Part shown: positions 19,819 to 30,253 of the stretch, one piece after another
Position numbering within the stretch: the stretch's first letter is position 1
Layout: every line of letters starts with the position of its first letter
Assembly: GCF_034347425.1 (NCBI RefSeq)
Contig: NZ_CP133779.1
Span: 4,340,001-4,404,000, forward strand
Direction: 5' to 3'
Length of the DNA: 64,000 nucleotides
DNA from: Undibacterium sp. CCC3.4
GTDB lineage: Bacteria > Pseudomonadota > Gammaproteobacteria > Burkholderiales > Burkholderiaceae_D
The notes under the pieces: generated by a model
What the model saw: the letters and a program-made list of their open reading frames with translations, nothing else
Told to the model about the DNA's origin: nothing
Database searches by the model: none
Made by a program: the position numbers and the translations under genes

Positions 19819-20466
19819 CTAAGACATGTAAGGCAGCATCAGGCCTTTGGACAGCAAGGTCCAGCCATCAAGTACGACGAACAATACCAACTTCACCGGT
19901 ACGGAGATGGTGACCGGGCTCATCATCATCATACCAAGCGATAATAAGATGCTTGAGATGACGAGGTCGACAATCACAAAGGGCAAATACAAGTAAAAGC
20001 CAATTTTGAAAGCATTTTTGATTTCCGTCAGCGTATACGCCGGCAGTAAGGAGAGTATCGATGGCGGGGCATCGGGATCGCTGACCTGCTCTGTACCATG
20101 ACGCTTTTTTTCAGCATCATCAAAGAATTTTGTCAATTCCGGATCGGCATATTTAGTGAGGTAAGCGCGATAGCCATCGAGCCCGGTTTCCGTGAAGGAA
20201 ACCACCGACGCGACACTATCGAAACGGACATCATGGGATTGATAATGCGTGTACGCTTGCTGAGCAATCGGCATCATGACGAACAAGGACAACAGCAAGG
20301 CCACGCCATTGAGCGTCATGTTGGATGGAACTTGCTGCAGACCGAGCGCATTGCGCACCATGACAAAGACGATGGAAAATTTGACGTAACAGGTACCTGA
20401 AGCAACCAGAAACGGCAATAGAGTCAGGAATGCCAGCAGCGCAATGAGCGTAATATCATTCGGCAT
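19819..20466 (-). CDS. sctR: Export apparatus protein SctR (SpaP/YscR family)
   Basis: A 215-residue inner-membrane protein. Family motifs include GTCYVKFSIVFVMVRNALGL near the N-terminus and FKIGFYLYLPFVIVDLVISS followed by LGMMMMSP near the C-terminus. Five copies form the core of the export gate with SctS and SctT. It overlaps the 3' end of sctQ by 11 nt. Length and motifs agree with SpaP (224). Confidence 0.97.
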   Translation of the reverse strand: MPNDITLIALLAFLTLLPFLVASGTCYVKFSIVFVMVRNALGLQQVPSNMTLNGVALLLSLFVMMPIAQQAYTHYQSHDVRFDSVASVVSFTETGLDGYRAYLTKYADPELTKFFDDAEKKRHGTEQVSDPDAPPSILSLLPAYTLTEIKNAFKIGFYLYLPFVIVDLVISSILLSLGMMMMSPVTISVPVKLVLFVVLDGWTLLSKGLMLPYMS

Positions 20467-21448
20467 GGTGCGGTTCGGAGTAAAGTTCGGTGATTTCTAC
20501 TGCCAGTCGGTCGTCGATCTGTATCAATTCTCCTTGCGCCAGTAAGACGCCATTGGCGCTGATACGAATATTTTTTTCTATATCAGGTGCAAGCTCAAGT
20601 AACTTTCCAGCGCTGAGCTGCGACAACTCGCCCATCGTCATGCGCTTACTGCTCAACATGAAATCGAGACGTACCGGCACACGGGCGATGGAACGATGCG
20701 TATCCGCTGCGACACTTGTTGCGGCTGCCGCATCGGTGTAAAAATCATCGATCTCGGCGTCGGCGTCATCGAATTCATGATCAATGTAATCGTCTTGCAA
20801 TTGTTCCACTATAAATCCTTCCTTAGTCCATACGTAGCGACCGACAGCCATTCCTAAAATAGCAATGGTCGGTGTCGCGTTTAAAATCATGAGCGCATCG
20901 CCGCAGCGTAGCTGCGACAATAAGGTGACACTGATATGGCTGTGCCCCAGCATAAGTTGCAAATCAAGCGGCAGTGCCAGCAAAGCAGGTGCCACCGCAT
21001 TCGCTGGTACTGCAGTCGGTTCAGGAAAATATTGCAGCCATAATTTCCCTTGCGCAGTATGCAAGCACGGCATAGCTTGACTTGGGAGGGCTTGCGTATC
21101 ACTGAGTTTTTCATGCAACAAGCGGGTATATTGCAGCGCTGGCACAACTAAGCTGACTGCTTGTTCAGTCAGTCCGAACAACTGCAAGAGCTGCTCTTCA
21201 TGTGGCGCCCCGCGCGCCAGTACTGCCAGATCCGGCGCCACACTTTCCATCCATTCATCGAGATCGAGATAGCCTTGCCAGCGTGGCGCACTCGGCGCAA
21301 CATCATCGAAAGCGCTCAGTTGCAAGTAGCGTCGATAGCCAGGTAAGCTTTGGTACTGCACCTGCAAGCCCTGTGACTGCCATAGCGCGACGGCAGCGCG
21401 CGCCTGCAAGTCGGCGCGTTCGACGCGTCGGAAATGAAATTGACTCAC
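20456..21448 (-). CDS. sctQ: Sorting platform (C-ring) protein SctQ (SpaO family)
   Basis: A 330-residue protein. The C-terminal SpoA/SPOA domain is clear: VRLDFMLSSKRMTMGELSQL, LLELAPDIEKNIRISANG and LIQIDDRLAVEITEL. The N-terminal region is poorly conserved, as is normal. SctQ forms the cytoplasmic pods that dock SctK, SctL and the ATPase. In several systems an internal start yields a separate C-terminal SpoA fragment; an in-frame Met before the SpoA domain (MLSSKRMTM) exists, but I see no strong site that proves it. It overlaps sctP by 4 nt. Confidence 0.93.
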   Translation of the reverse strand: MSQFHFRRVERADLQARAAVALWQSQGLQVQYQSLPGYRRYLQLSAFDDVAPSAPRWQGYLDLDEWMESVAPDLAVLARGAPHEEQLLQLFGLTEQAVSLVVPALQYTRLLHEKLSDTQALPSQAMPCLHTAQGKLWLQYFPEPTAVPANAVAPALLALPLDLQLMLGHSHISVTLLSQLRCGDALMILNATPTIAILGMAVGRYVWTKEGFIVEQLQDDYIDHEFDDADAEIDDFYTDAAAATSVAADTHRSIARVPVRLDFMLSSKRMTMGELSQLSAGKLLELAPDIEKNIRISANGVLLAQGELIQIDDRLAVEITELYSEPHHAE

Positions 21449-22977
21449 GCTGTCTCTTCCTCGTCATCAAGAAAGTCAGGACGGGCTTGCCGATCACCTT
21501 GATCTTCATCTTGGAGCAGTTGCCATTCGACTGGCGCTGGCAATTGACCAGAGTAGTGATCGAGACGTTGTGCGACCAAGGGATCGGACGGTTGCAGTAA
21601 AAATGGCGCGGCTTCAGAAGCCGCCTGCAAACGGACGGCATGCTCCTTGCCCCAAGTTTTGAATTGGTAGGTCACCTGGGTACCGAGCAGTGGCGCTTCG
21701 GCGCTGAGGCGTTCGCTTGGCAACTGCGGTGGCGACTGTGCAGGTGTGGCAGTTTGCGTGCGCAATTCAGGCGCATGTGGAGCGCGCTGCGGTGCGACAG
21801 TCTCAGCAGCTAACAAGTCATCGACCACTGCGCGCATTTTTTTATCGACACGCAGCGGTGCGCTCGGCTCATTCATTCTGCTCGAGGATACGAGAGCGCG
21901 CTCAAGCGATGCCGGATTCGGCGTTGACCAAGAGGGGCGCGGCGAGCTCATGGCCGATGCGGCGTGCACTAGCTCAGTGGGCAAGGCGCGCGCTTGCTTA
22001 CCAACTCGCGCCGCGGCTGCAGACTCGTTCACCGAGGTAGACTTGGGCGCGGCACGCAACTCAGCCGAAACGGCAGGCGATGGCAGCGTCGACGATTTCT
22101 GTTCTACCAACTCACCGGGCAATGCCATCAAACTGCGCGCACGGTGCGGTAATGACAAATGGACATTCGTGCGTAATTGCTGCAGCGAGAGTACTGTCGA
22201 AATTTCAGGCAAACTGCCAGAAGGCTCAGGCCGGGCCGGAAGAGGAGCAGCGACATCGGCGATGGCTTTCAATATCCGCGCCGGATCAGGTAACACAACG
22301 CTACCGACCTGAGATGCCAACACGCCCAGCATCGCAGGCGATACAGCTCCATTGAGTGCGGCACTATTGCCTGCAGCATGCTGCTGAGCTTGCCGCGCTT
22401 GTGGCGCCTGTGGCGCTTGCATATCAGAACCTAAGCGCTCTTGCCGCTCTGAGGGGCGCACAGCGAGATCAGCGACCAGTTTGCCAGACCTTTGCACTGA
22501 TGCGGCAGAGGCGGCCAAGATGGGCGTATTGACAGCAGCCAGAGTCAAATTTGAAGTAGGTGGCAATGCACGGCGTCGCACTGTCGATGCCAGCGACGCG
22601 TGTTGATACGATGGCGAGTGCTGAAACAGTATTGCTTGCGATGCAAGGTGTGACACATCAGTAGGGAGAGAATTCGAAGCAGACGATGAGGCCGAGCGCT
22701 CGGTATCGGCGATAGCATCGGCATCGGCATCATCATCGACAGCGATGGCTTGACTAGTACTGAGAGTACCAGCGCGTGCGCGGGCTTGCAGCGCTGTTGA
22801 TGGCATGAATGGCAGCGCTGCGACCATCATGTCTTCGGCCTCGCGATACGCTTGCTTTTTTTTACGTAATTGTTCCACTTCTCTATCAAATGCAGTACTG
22901 ACGCCCTGAGCGCCGCTTGCTGTGGTGGTCGCCTGCGCAGCAGAACGCATGGCAGTGCTTGGATTTATATTCGTCAT
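21445..22977 (-). CDS. sctP: Needle-length regulator / substrate-specificity protein SctP (InvJ position)
   Basis: A 510-residue, Ala/Ser/Pro-rich, low-complexity protein between sctO and sctQ, the position of invJ/spaN in SPI-1. Sequence is too divergent for motif proof. The C-terminal stretch VTYQFKTWGKEHAVRLQAAS resembles the folded C-terminal part of SctP/FliK ruler proteins that contacts SctU. At 510 residues it is well above InvJ (336), mainly through a disordered middle. The start at 22977 has AAGGA at suitable spacing; ATG 22986 lies too close to it. Assignment rests on synteny, composition and the C-terminal resemblance. Confidence 0.8.
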   Translation of the reverse strand: MTNINPSTAMRSAAQATTTASGAQGVSTAFDREVEQLRKKKQAYREAEDMMVAALPFMPSTALQARARAGTLSTSQAIAVDDDADADAIADTERSASSSASNSLPTDVSHLASQAILFQHSPSYQHASLASTVRRRALPPTSNLTLAAVNTPILAASAASVQRSGKLVADLAVRPSERQERLGSDMQAPQAPQARQAQQHAAGNSAALNGAVSPAMLGVLASQVGSVVLPDPARILKAIADVAAPLPARPEPSGSLPEISTVLSLQQLRTNVHLSLPHRARSLMALPGELVEQKSSTLPSPAVSAELRAAPKSTSVNESAAAARVGKQARALPTELVHAASAMSSPRPSWSTPNPASLERALVSSSRMNEPSAPLRVDKKMRAVVDDLLAAETVAPQRAPHAPELRTQTATPAQSPPQLPSERLSAEAPLLGTQVTYQFKTWGKEHAVRLQAASEAAPFLLQPSDPLVAQRLDHYSGQLPAPVEWQLLQDEDQGDRQARPDFLDDEEETA

Positions 22978-23064
22978 ACGGTTCATCCTTGGTATCGATT
23001 GGCCTCAGGATGAACTTTACGAGACAGCACGCGCACAAACCCGATGAAAATCTGATCATTGCAA

Positions 23065-23517
23065 TCAGAACTTGCGTGAGTATTTTTCCTGGACTTCGGT
23101 CTCTTCACGCCAACTGCGCTGCAGTGCCAGCTTGATACGTTCACGCCGTACGCATTGAAAAAATTTATCAACTTTGCGATGCCATTGCATATGCGCGCTG
23201 CGCGCTGTCGTCAATTGTTTTTGTAACTGTTCAGTTTGCTCTTCGAGTTCGCGGCGCTGCAAGGCTAGCTCTTGAATTTTCTGGCGATAGACGGCGCTGT
23301 GCTGTTGCATCGCAAATAAGCCGGAGCGCGTAGTCACGCCGTTAGCTATCTGCTGTTGCGACATCATCAGGTACACCTGCTGCTGACTATCGAGGGTACG
23401 GATTTCGTCTTTCAAGCCTTGCATTTTAAATTGCAAGGCTTCTATGTTGGCGGCACTGCGAGTGCGATGTGACTCGCAGCGTCGTAGCATCAGACGCGCT
23501 TTAAGCAGCAATTGCAC
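23065..23517 (-). CDS. sctO: Stalk protein SctO (InvI/SpaM family)
   Basis: A 150-residue, highly charged coiled-coil protein rich in Arg, Glu and Gln ([20 protein letters not shown]), like InvI (147). SctO forms the central stalk linking the ATPase SctN to the export gate SctV. I chose the GTG at 23517 because TTGGAG lies 7 nt upstream and the length then matches the family. This overlaps the end of sctN by 17 nt, as commonly seen for this pair. Confidence 0.9.
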   Translation of the reverse strand: MQLLLKARLMLRRCESHRTRSAANIEALQFKMQGLKDEIRTLDSQQQVYLMMSQQQIANGVTTRSGLFAMQQHSAVYRQKIQELALQRRELEEQTEQLQKQLTTARSAHMQWHRKVDKFFQCVRRERIKLALQRSWREETEVQEKYSRKF

Positions 23518-24793
23518 GCATTTGCTCCAAGGTTCTTTCCAAGCTATCACTCTCGCTGCGAGATTGACGCAACCATTTATTGAGCGCCGGGCGACGCTGC
23601 ATGGCCTTGTCGTTTTCGCGATTTTGTCCTTCTTTGTATTCGCCGAGATCGATAAAAACTTGCAGGTCTTCTAAACGCGCGAGTAAATCACGTACTGCCA
23701 TGGCTTGTTTTTGATGCGCCTCTGAGCTCACTTGCAAGGCGACCCGACTGGCACTGCGCAGGACATCGATAGCGGGAAAGTGACCCTTCGCAGCCAGTGC
23801 ACGATTGAGATAGATGTGCCCATCAAGAATAGAACGGATTTCATCGGCGATCGGATCGGGCTCGTCATCACTCTCAAGCAGCACGGTATAGAATGCGGTA
23901 ATGCTGCCGCTGGAGGTAACGCCTGGCCGCTCCAACAAGCGTGGCAAGGCATCGAAGACCGAAGCCGGATAGCCGCGGCGGGCCGGTGCTTCACCGGTAG
24001 CCAGAGCGACGTCACGCAGGGCGCGCGCGTAACGGGTGATCGAATCCATGAACAACACCACACGTTTTCCTTCAGAGCGAAAATACTCGGCCACCGTCGT
24101 CGCCAGCAAGGCGGCGTTGCAGCGATCAACGGAAGAAAAATCGGAGGTCGCATACACGAGCACGCAGCGGTCGGCATGTGGAGACTGGCGCAGCATGCTG
24201 GCGAATTCCGTTACTTCACGACCGCGTTCACCAATGAGACCGATGACAAACACATCGGCATCAGCATGATCGATGAGCATATTCATGAGTGTGGTCTTAC
24301 CACAGCCGGCAGAAGAAAAAATACCGACACGCTGGCCGATGCCACAGGTCAGCAAGCCGTCGATAGCGCGTACACCAGTGACCAATGGTGTGGCAACGAC
24401 TTCGCGCTCGCGGTATCCGGGAGGCGCCGCATCGATCGCTTGCGCGGTGCTGCGACCTTCCGGCGCCGGGCAAAAGCGTTCAGTGATACTGCCGGATGGA
24501 TCGACCACGGCACCCAGCAAACCGGCACCAATCGGCACGGTCAGACTGGCACCTGTGGGCATGAGCAATGCTTGCCGAGACAAACCCTTGGAGATACCGA
24601 TCAGACTCAGGATTGCGACGTCTTCACGAAAGCCGACGACCTGAGCACGGGCAACCGTTTCCATAGTGTTCCAGTGTCGACGAATTTCGCAAATTTCGCC
24701 GATCATGACATCGGGCAAAGGCGCTTCGATGATCGGCCCGGCGAGATTGAGCGGATGGGCGAATTCACGCATCAAGCGCAGAGCTGGCGTCAT
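23501..24793 (-). CDS. sctN: Secretion ATPase SctN (InvC/Spa47 family)
   Basis: A 430-residue F1-type ATPase. Walker A is [13 protein letters not shown]; the ATPase signature region [20 protein letters not shown] and [16 protein letters not shown] are present. The hexamer sits below the export gate, releases chaperones and unfolds substrates. Length equals InvC (431). The start overlaps the InvB-like chaperone gene by 4 nt (ATGA), and the stop overlaps sctO. Confidence 0.98.
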   Translation of the reverse strand: MTPALRLMREFAHPLNLAGPIIEAPLPDVMIGEICEIRRHWNTMETVARAQVVGFREDVAILSLIGISKGLSRQALLMPTGASLTVPIGAGLLGAVVDPSGSITERFCPAPEGRSTAQAIDAAPPGYREREVVATPLVTGVRAIDGLLTCGIGQRVGIFSSAGCGKTTLMNMLIDHADADVFVIGLIGERGREVTEFASMLRQSPHADRCVLVYATSDFSSVDRCNAALLATTVAEYFRSEGKRVVLFMDSITRYARALRDVALATGEAPARRGYPASVFDALPRLLERPGVTSSGSITAFYTVLLESDDEPDPIADEIRSILDGHIYLNRALAAKGHFPAIDVLRSASRVALQVSSEAHQKQAMAVRDLLARLEDLQVFIDLGEYKEGQNRENDKAMQRRPALNKWLRQSRSESDSLERTLEQMRAIAA

Positions 24794-25194
24794 TTCAGTA
24801 AAGCCCGGAAGGTGTCGGCCCGCTCAAGAAAGCCCTCGAGTGCTTCGCGAAATTTTTCGCCATCTTCGAGCGCACTGAGTGCCACCAAGCCGCGTAATTC
24901 GAGATAACCTTGGTCTTCATTGAAACACAAATGATCGTTGCGTACCCATGAGAGTTTTTTCATCATTTCTTTGAGCAAACTGGCGGCATGCAGGTCAACA
25001 CTGTTTTCATGGTATTCGCACAGGCGGCTCCAAAGCCAGATATCATCATCACGGCGACCGACATAGATGGTCGGCGACCAGTTGAAATCGAGCGCGATGG
25101 TCGAGTGACTGTCGAGATCTCCTATCATGTCGGCGGCACAGCCGCCGGAAAGCAGCGCGTCCTTCACCAGAGTTGCGATGTCAATATATTGCAT
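24790..25194 (-). CDS. Effector chaperone, InvB/Spa15 family (class IB)
   Basis: A 134-residue acidic protein, the size of InvB (135), encoded between sctV and sctN exactly as invB is in SPI-1. It contains [20 protein letters not shown] and [18 protein letters not shown], which fit the mixed alpha/beta chaperone fold. Members of this class bind several effectors and deliver them to the ATPase. Here the likely clients are the Ser-rich proteins encoded at 4.0-10.1 kb, but that is an inference. The start follows an AAAAAAAGGAG-type site. Confidence 0.88.
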   Translation of the reverse strand: MQYIDIATLVKDALLSGGCAADMIGDLDSHSTIALDFNWSPTIYVGRRDDDIWLWSRLCEYHENSVDLHAASLLKEMMKKLSWVRNDHLCFNEDQGYLELRGLVALSALEDGEKFREALEGFLERADTFRALLK

Positions 25195-25209
25195 ATATTC
25201 TCCTTTTTT

Positions 25210-27267
25210 TTAATGAATGGATTTAATTACGTTAATAGAAATATTTTCAGTGATTTCACCGAACGACAACACTTCGAGTTCACGAAAACGTGGCTCAAGG
25301 AGTTTTTTGACGAAGCGACGTACATCGACTGCCGTCAATACCACCATGTCTTTTTGGGCGAATGAAATTTCACTGAAAGCCAAGGTGAATTTGTCGAGCA
25401 CTTCTTCAGACTGCACCGGATCGAGATTGAGAAAGGTTCCGCCCGAGGTGCTGCGCACTCCCATACGAATGAGTTCCTCAAGTTGCGGTGACATGACGAG
25501 CGCACGTAGTTCATCCCGTGTAGCGAATTTATCGCAGATGTAACGTGCCATCGCGCCGCGTACATGTTCAACCAGAGCAATCACATCTTTTTCACGCGGA
25601 GCCCAATGCGCCAAGGTTTCCATGACCAGCTTCATATTGCGAATGGAGATACGTTCCGACAGCAGGCGCTGCAGCACTTCGGCGATTCTCTGCACGGTGG
25701 CATGGCGGTATACTTCTTTGAGCAAGTCCGGGTATTTCGCTTCCAACTTGTCGAGCATCTGTTTCGTTTCCTGGATGCCGAAGTATTCATTGACATTACG
25801 TGACAGTAATACCGCAAAACATTGGTACAGCTCGTCTAATGCCGCACGTAACTGAAAACCGAGCTTGAGCAATTTTTCTTTTTGCGCCGGCAATACCCAG
25901 ACACGTCGGCTCTCGCCCTGCGCTTCGCTGTGATGCGGAATGCCGAGTTGGTCGATTTCTTCATTGGCATTCACTACCAAAAATTGATCGTAATAGACAC
26001 TGAATTCTTCGGCGCGAATTTCATTAATCATGACGACGGCTCGGTTATCGGCCAAGGCTTCGCTGGCACGCAGTAATACCGTTGGTAAATTACCGCCGTA
26101 ATCGATGAAAAATTGACTGGCGAAACGTTGGCCGATTTGTACTTCGTTTAAGGCGGCATAACGTTTTGCCGGCACCAGCAAGATCAGCGGGATGGTTTCC
26201 GCCGCCATGTTGTCGAGGTTGCCGATGAGTCCAAGTTGGTTGTCTGCTTCCGAGTTTTCTTGATAACTGCCATCGGCAGCCGCTTCTGGTGGTCTGGCCT
26301 TGTGCGCAGCGCGACGCCGAATGAAGTACAGACCGGCCAGCAAAGCGGCCAGTATCACGAATACACCGGTCGGAAAACCCGGCAGCAGGCCGATGGCGAC
26401 GGCCAGTAAGGCGGTGACGATGAGAACAAATTGCGTTCCCAGCAGCTGCGTCATGATGGTTTTACCTAGATTGCTTTCATCGTCGTCGTTGACACGCGTA
26501 ACGATGAAACCGGCGCTGATAGCAATGAGCAAGGCGGGAATTTGGGCAACCAAACCATCGCCGATGGTGAGGATGGTGTAGGTATCGAGCGCAGTGGACA
26601 GATCCATACCGTGACGCGACATGCCGACAGTAATACCACCGATGAAATTGACAAAAATAATGATGATGCCGGCGATCGCATCGCCCTTGATGAACTTCAT
26701 CGAACCATCAAACGAGCCATACAACTGGCTTTCGCGTTCGAGTGTACTGCGTCGACGACGCACACCTTCGGCATCGATCAGGCCGGCCTTGAGATCGGAA
26801 TCGATACTCATCTGCTTGCCCGGCATACCGTCGAGTGAGAAACGGGCTGCTACCTCGGCGACGCGCTCGGAACCTTTGGTGATGACGATGAATTGCACGA
26901 TCGTGACAATGGCAAACACCACAAAACCGACCGCGAGGCTGTCGCCGATGACGAATTCACCGAAGGTATTGATAATTTCACCGGCATCGGCTTCAAGCAG
27001 AATCAAACGACTGGTGCTGATGGATAAGGCCAGTCGAAACAAAGTAGTAATGAGTAGAATAGAAGGAAAAGAAGAAAAATTCAAAATCTTTTCGATATAA
27101 AACGAGCCCATAAATACCAACACTGCGATGACGATATTGAGACCGATCAGAAAGTCCACCAGATAGGTCGGCAGCGGTACGATGAGCATCGCGATGATTG
27201 TTATCATCAGCAACAGAATCAGCAACTCGGGACGCGAGCGCAGACCGTTCAGGGTATCGTTTAACAC
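25210..27267 (-). CDS. sctV: Export gate protein SctV (InvA/MxiA family)
   Basis: A 685-residue protein, the same length as InvA, when the GTG at 27267 is used (TGGAG 6-7 nt upstream). Several N-terminal membrane helices are followed by the FHIPEP signature region (KGSERVAEVAARFSLDGMPG) and the large cytoplasmic ring domain (ARNVNEYFGIQETKQMLDKL). Similarity to Salmonella InvA is high along the whole length, placing this system firmly in the Inv-Mxi-Spa family. SctV forms a nonameric ring under the export gate that selects substrates and chaperones. Confidence 0.98.
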   Translation of the reverse strand: MLNDTLNGLRSRPELLILLLMITIIAMLIVPLPTYLVDFLIGLNIVIAVLVFMGSFYIEKILNFSSFPSILLITTLFRLALSISTSRLILLEADAGEIINTFGEFVIGDSLAVGFVVFAIVTIVQFIVITKGSERVAEVAARFSLDGMPGKQMSIDSDLKAGLIDAEGVRRRRSTLERESQLYGSFDGSMKFIKGDAIAGIIIIFVNFIGGITVGMSRHGMDLSTALDTYTILTIGDGLVAQIPALLIAISAGFIVTRVNDDDESNLGKTIMTQLLGTQFVLIVTALLAVAIGLLPGFPTGVFVILAALLAGLYFIRRRAAHKARPPEAAADGSYQENSEADNQLGLIGNLDNMAAETIPLILLVPAKRYAALNEVQIGQRFASQFFIDYGGNLPTVLLRASEALADNRAVVMINEIRAEEFSVYYDQFLVVNANEEIDQLGIPHHSEAQGESRRVWVLPAQKEKLLKLGFQLRAALDELYQCFAVLLSRNVNEYFGIQETKQMLDKLEAKYPDLLKEVYRHATVQRIAEVLQRLLSERISIRNMKLVMETLAHWAPREKDVIALVEHVRGAMARYICDKFATRDELRALVMSPQLEELIRMGVRSTSGGTFLNLDPVQSEEVLDKFTLAFSEISFAQKDMVVLTAVDVRRFVKKLLEPRFRELEVLSFGEITENISINVIKSIH

Positions 27268-27289
27268 AGAATGACTCCATTCATTTTTT

Positions 27290-28408
27290 TTACTCCAGAT
27301 TATCAGGGCCACGGCGACCTTCGATCACCTCGAGATCATGGGCCAGCGTGGAAAGTTCATCCAAGCGCATCAGCAGTTCATGTACAGCAGTGATTTCAGG
27401 GAAGAGCTCAAGCGGTACATTGTGAAAGCCATCGCGTATCAGTTGCAGTATCGTGCTGCGTTCGGCATGTGTGCATAAGATCAGACTTTGACCCAGCACT
27501 TCGTGCAGTGACTGATCGATTTCCTCAGGGGCTTGCAAAATACCGAGCATGAAAACCAGCCATTCTATTTCTACCTCATTGCAACGACGGATCAATGGGT
27601 GGCGCAAAAGATTGGCTAAGAATATAATTTCTGCCGAGCGCAACATTCGCACCTGCACTAATTTTTTCAACAAGTTGCCGAACTCGACGAAGTCGCAACT
27701 CGGATCCTGAGCCATGACATCATTGGCTAAGGCGGCTTCGATGAAGTTGAGGATTTGCTCGCGATGCTCATAGCCGTAGTGCAGTACCCAGTCGGTGTAA
27801 GCGGCCGTCGGTCCCTGTTCATCATCGAGAAATCGACGATAAGATTCCCGCAACAAGGCCGGACTACGCTGTAACAATTTACCGAACATACGGGCTTTGA
27901 TTGCGCAATTGATGCCGGCTTTGACACGCCGCGGAACAGCGCCGCGCTCGACATCGACAAGCACCTGTTCCAGCCGTTTGCGACTGGTCTCTTCAATCTG
28001 ACGCCGCTTAAGCAGCGCACGCAAGATCAGTATCAAATCACTGTCATCGGGAAACATGGAGCGTAATTGCGCCAGCAATTCCGATGTTACTCCGGCGGCG
28101 GCGGCAAACTTCAAGACTTGCTGTACTTTTGGAAGTACATCTTTTTCCAGCACGCGCTCGAAATTATCGAGATCGGAATCCATCTTCTTCAAATCGCGAC
28201 GATTTCGGAACTGCGCCATCGCCGATGACATTTCATCGGTAGAATTAATGAAGCGCTGTAACATGGCAACCGGATTGAGGTCATCCTCCGGCGGCACTTC
28301 ATGTGTTTGCGTATGCGAATTCGCTGCGCGTGCTTCTTCCTCGCGGCGTGCGGCTGCGCGATGGCGATGAATGATGGGCGAATTAGCCGGAAAACGACTA
28401 ATTTCCAT
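27290..28408 (-). CDS. sctW: Gatekeeper SctW (InvE/MxiC family)
   Basis: With the ATG at 28408 the protein has 372 residues, exactly as InvE. It contains the HrpJ/YopN-type helical region (FINSTDEMSSAMAQFRNRRD) and the TyeA-like C-terminal part (FLANLLRHPLIRRCNEVEIE). Gatekeepers hold back effectors until translocators have been exported and interact with SctV. The N-terminus is basic and disordered. It overlaps the 3' end of sctC by 11 nt. Confidence 0.95.
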   Translation of the reverse strand: MEISRFPANSPIIHRHRAAARREEEARAANSHTQTHEVPPEDDLNPVAMLQRFINSTDEMSSAMAQFRNRRDLKKMDSDLDNFERVLEKDVLPKVQQVLKFAAAAGVTSELLAQLRSMFPDDSDLILILRALLKRRQIEETSRKRLEQVLVDVERGAVPRRVKAGINCAIKARMFGKLLQRSPALLRESYRRFLDDEQGPTAAYTDWVLHYGYEHREQILNFIEAALANDVMAQDPSCDFVEFGNLLKKLVQVRMLRSAEIIFLANLLRHPLIRRCNEVEIEWLVFMLGILQAPEEIDQSLHEVLGQSLILCTHAERSTILQLIRDGFHNVPLELFPEITAVHELLMRLDELSTLAHDLEVIEGRRGPDNLE

Positions 28409-30248
28409 TTTTTCTATCCAGATAATCGCGCACCGTTTCTTGCTCTGGCTGACCCTGCTCGACACGCTCAATCAGATCACCAACGACTTCATCGCCGAGG
28501 TCGCCGGCGTCGCGCGCGCGCGGTGCCTCGTTGTATCTTGGCTCGATCAAGAAAACACGTACCAAATTATTGGCGCGTTTAACCGTGGAACGGAATAGGC
28601 CACCGACCAAAGGTAAGTCGCCCAAGACAGGAATTTTTTCGATCCGTTCGGAACCCTCGTCACGCGTATAGCCACCAACCAGCAAGCTCTTTCCATGCGG
28701 AACGCGGGCCACAGTACTGATATTGGTTCTGGCCACTTTCGGTAAGGGTGCCCCGCTGTCGCCATCACTGTTAACACTTGCGACTTCGTTGCCGTCTTCG
28801 ATTTCCAGTGTCATTTCAATTTCACCGTCCTCAGCAAAACGCGGCAATACCTTGATCAGCGTGCCGAAGGTGACCGTATCGAGCTGAACCGCACGCTCGC
28901 CTTCCAGCTTGACATAAAAACTCCGGTTGTGGTCGAAGAATGCAGGCGTATTTTCTTGCGTCAACACCACCGGACGCGAGACGATTTTGGCTTTATCATC
29001 ACTGTTGAGTGCCTTGACCGAGGCAATGAAATTATAACCGTCGAGTGTACTGGTCGGCAGACCCGAATTAATGGTCGCTGCAAATTTACTATTTCCGGCC
29101 GCACCATTCCAACTGACACCAAGTTGATCGAGTTGCTCTGCCTGCAGATCGATAATCCAGAGCGACAGTTCGACGTGGCGTTTGGCGATATCCAGTTTGG
29201 CGATCAAGTCTTCGATGAATGCCACTTGCTCGGTCGTGCCTTTGATCAGTAAGCTGTTGGTATCTGGGTAGGCAAGTACGCGGATTTTGTTTTCATCGGC
29301 ATCATCCATACCAGGGAACCGACTTTTTTTTCCCGCTGATGGTGTCGGCAAGGCCATCGCGGCATGTTCGGTCGTGCCGGCCAGCGGCGGTGGCAATGGC
29401 GATTTAAGCGCTGGCGTCAAGCCTGCACTCGGCATGCCAGTGGCATCTTTGGCCGACGCTGCCGTGCTGATTTCAACGCCGATTTTTTCATTTTCCAGCA
29501 TTTCTTCAATGATACTGGCAATGCCAGGCACCGTTTTGGTCTGACCGCGCAGTGCATAGCTGCGGTCAGTGACAAAGGTATTTTGCAAACGTACGACGCC
29601 GATTTTCAGATTGCCGAGGGCGCGCTCGTTACTCGATGCATCGAGAAAAGTAGCCGTACTGGAGACCAGATCAACATAGACCGGCGGCGCGGACAGATAA
29701 AATACTTTTTCGCGTTCGGATCCACGGAACGGAAAACGGCGGTCGTAGAGTCCGGCTTGCTGCAAAAATTGGCGTAATTTGGCGATCGAGGTGTTTTTCA
29801 ACGAGACCACGGTGTTTTTCGCTTCACTGGCGTCATAGATGTAAATCGATTGGCCGTCGTGATACCAGATCAAGCCCAATTGCGCACTCAACTGTTCCAG
29901 GGTTTGATTGGGCTTGCTCAGATCGAAGTCGCCGCTGACTTTTTTAAGGGCAGCCTTATTACTGACGATGACCGGTTTCTTCAGGCGGACCGACAAGGCA
30001 TTGAAAAAATCGCGCACGCCATCGTTGCGGGCGACATAGCCGATATCAATAGGTTTTGGTATTGCTGCATCACGAACCTCAGCGCTGCCGAGAGCTTTGA
30101 TATCGGTGGCGACGGCAGCCGGGACTGGCGAGCTTTCTGCCGCGGCGGGAGTATCCTCGAGCGCCGCGGCCAGTACAGGCCATCCGAGTGCGGTCAACAA
30201 AACAAGACGTGGCCAGAACGGCGGGGGTGAGATTTCCTTGCTATGCAT
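28398..30248 (-). CDS. sctC: Outer-membrane secretin SctC (InvG/MxiD family)
   Basis: A 616-residue secretin with an N-terminal signal peptide (LVLLTALGWPVLAAALE). N-domains follow (VRDFFNALSVRLKKPVIVSN; the second repeat LRQFLQQAGLYDRRFPF), then the secretin beta-domain with VPHGKSLLVGGYTRDE and IPVLGDLPLVGGLFR. It forms the outer-membrane ring. InvG needs the pilotin InvH in Salmonella; no invH-like lipoprotein gene is visible in this window. Length is above InvG (562), with an extra Pro/Ala-rich loop around residues 280-310. Confidence 0.97.
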   Translation of the reverse strand: MHSKEISPPPFWPRLVLLTALGWPVLAAALEDTPAAAESSPVPAAVATDIKALGSAEVRDAAIPKPIDIGYVARNDGVRDFFNALSVRLKKPVIVSNKAALKKVSGDFDLSKPNQTLEQLSAQLGLIWYHDGQSIYIYDASEAKNTVVSLKNTSIAKLRQFLQQAGLYDRRFPFRGSEREKVFYLSAPPVYVDLVSSTATFLDASSNERALGNLKIGVVRLQNTFVTDRSYALRGQTKTVPGIASIIEEMLENEKIGVEISTAASAKDATGMPSAGLTPALKSPLPPPLAGTTEHAAMALPTPSAGKKSRFPGMDDADENKIRVLAYPDTNSLLIKGTTEQVAFIEDLIAKLDIAKRHVELSLWIIDLQAEQLDQLGVSWNGAAGNSKFAATINSGLPTSTLDGYNFIASVKALNSDDKAKIVSRPVVLTQENTPAFFDHNRSFYVKLEGERAVQLDTVTFGTLIKVLPRFAEDGEIEMTLEIEDGNEVASVNSDGDSGAPLPKVARTNISTVARVPHGKSLLVGGYTRDEGSERIEKIPVLGDLPLVGGLFRSTVKRANNLVRVFLIEPRYNEAPRARDAGDLGDEVVGDLIERVEQGQPEQETVRDYLDRKNGN

Positions 30249-30253
30249 ATATA

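Noticed and set aside
23732..24907. 391-residue open frame antisense to sctN
   Set aside because: It lies entirely opposite a strongly conserved ATPase gene, has no recognisable motifs, and reflects codon bias of the real gene.
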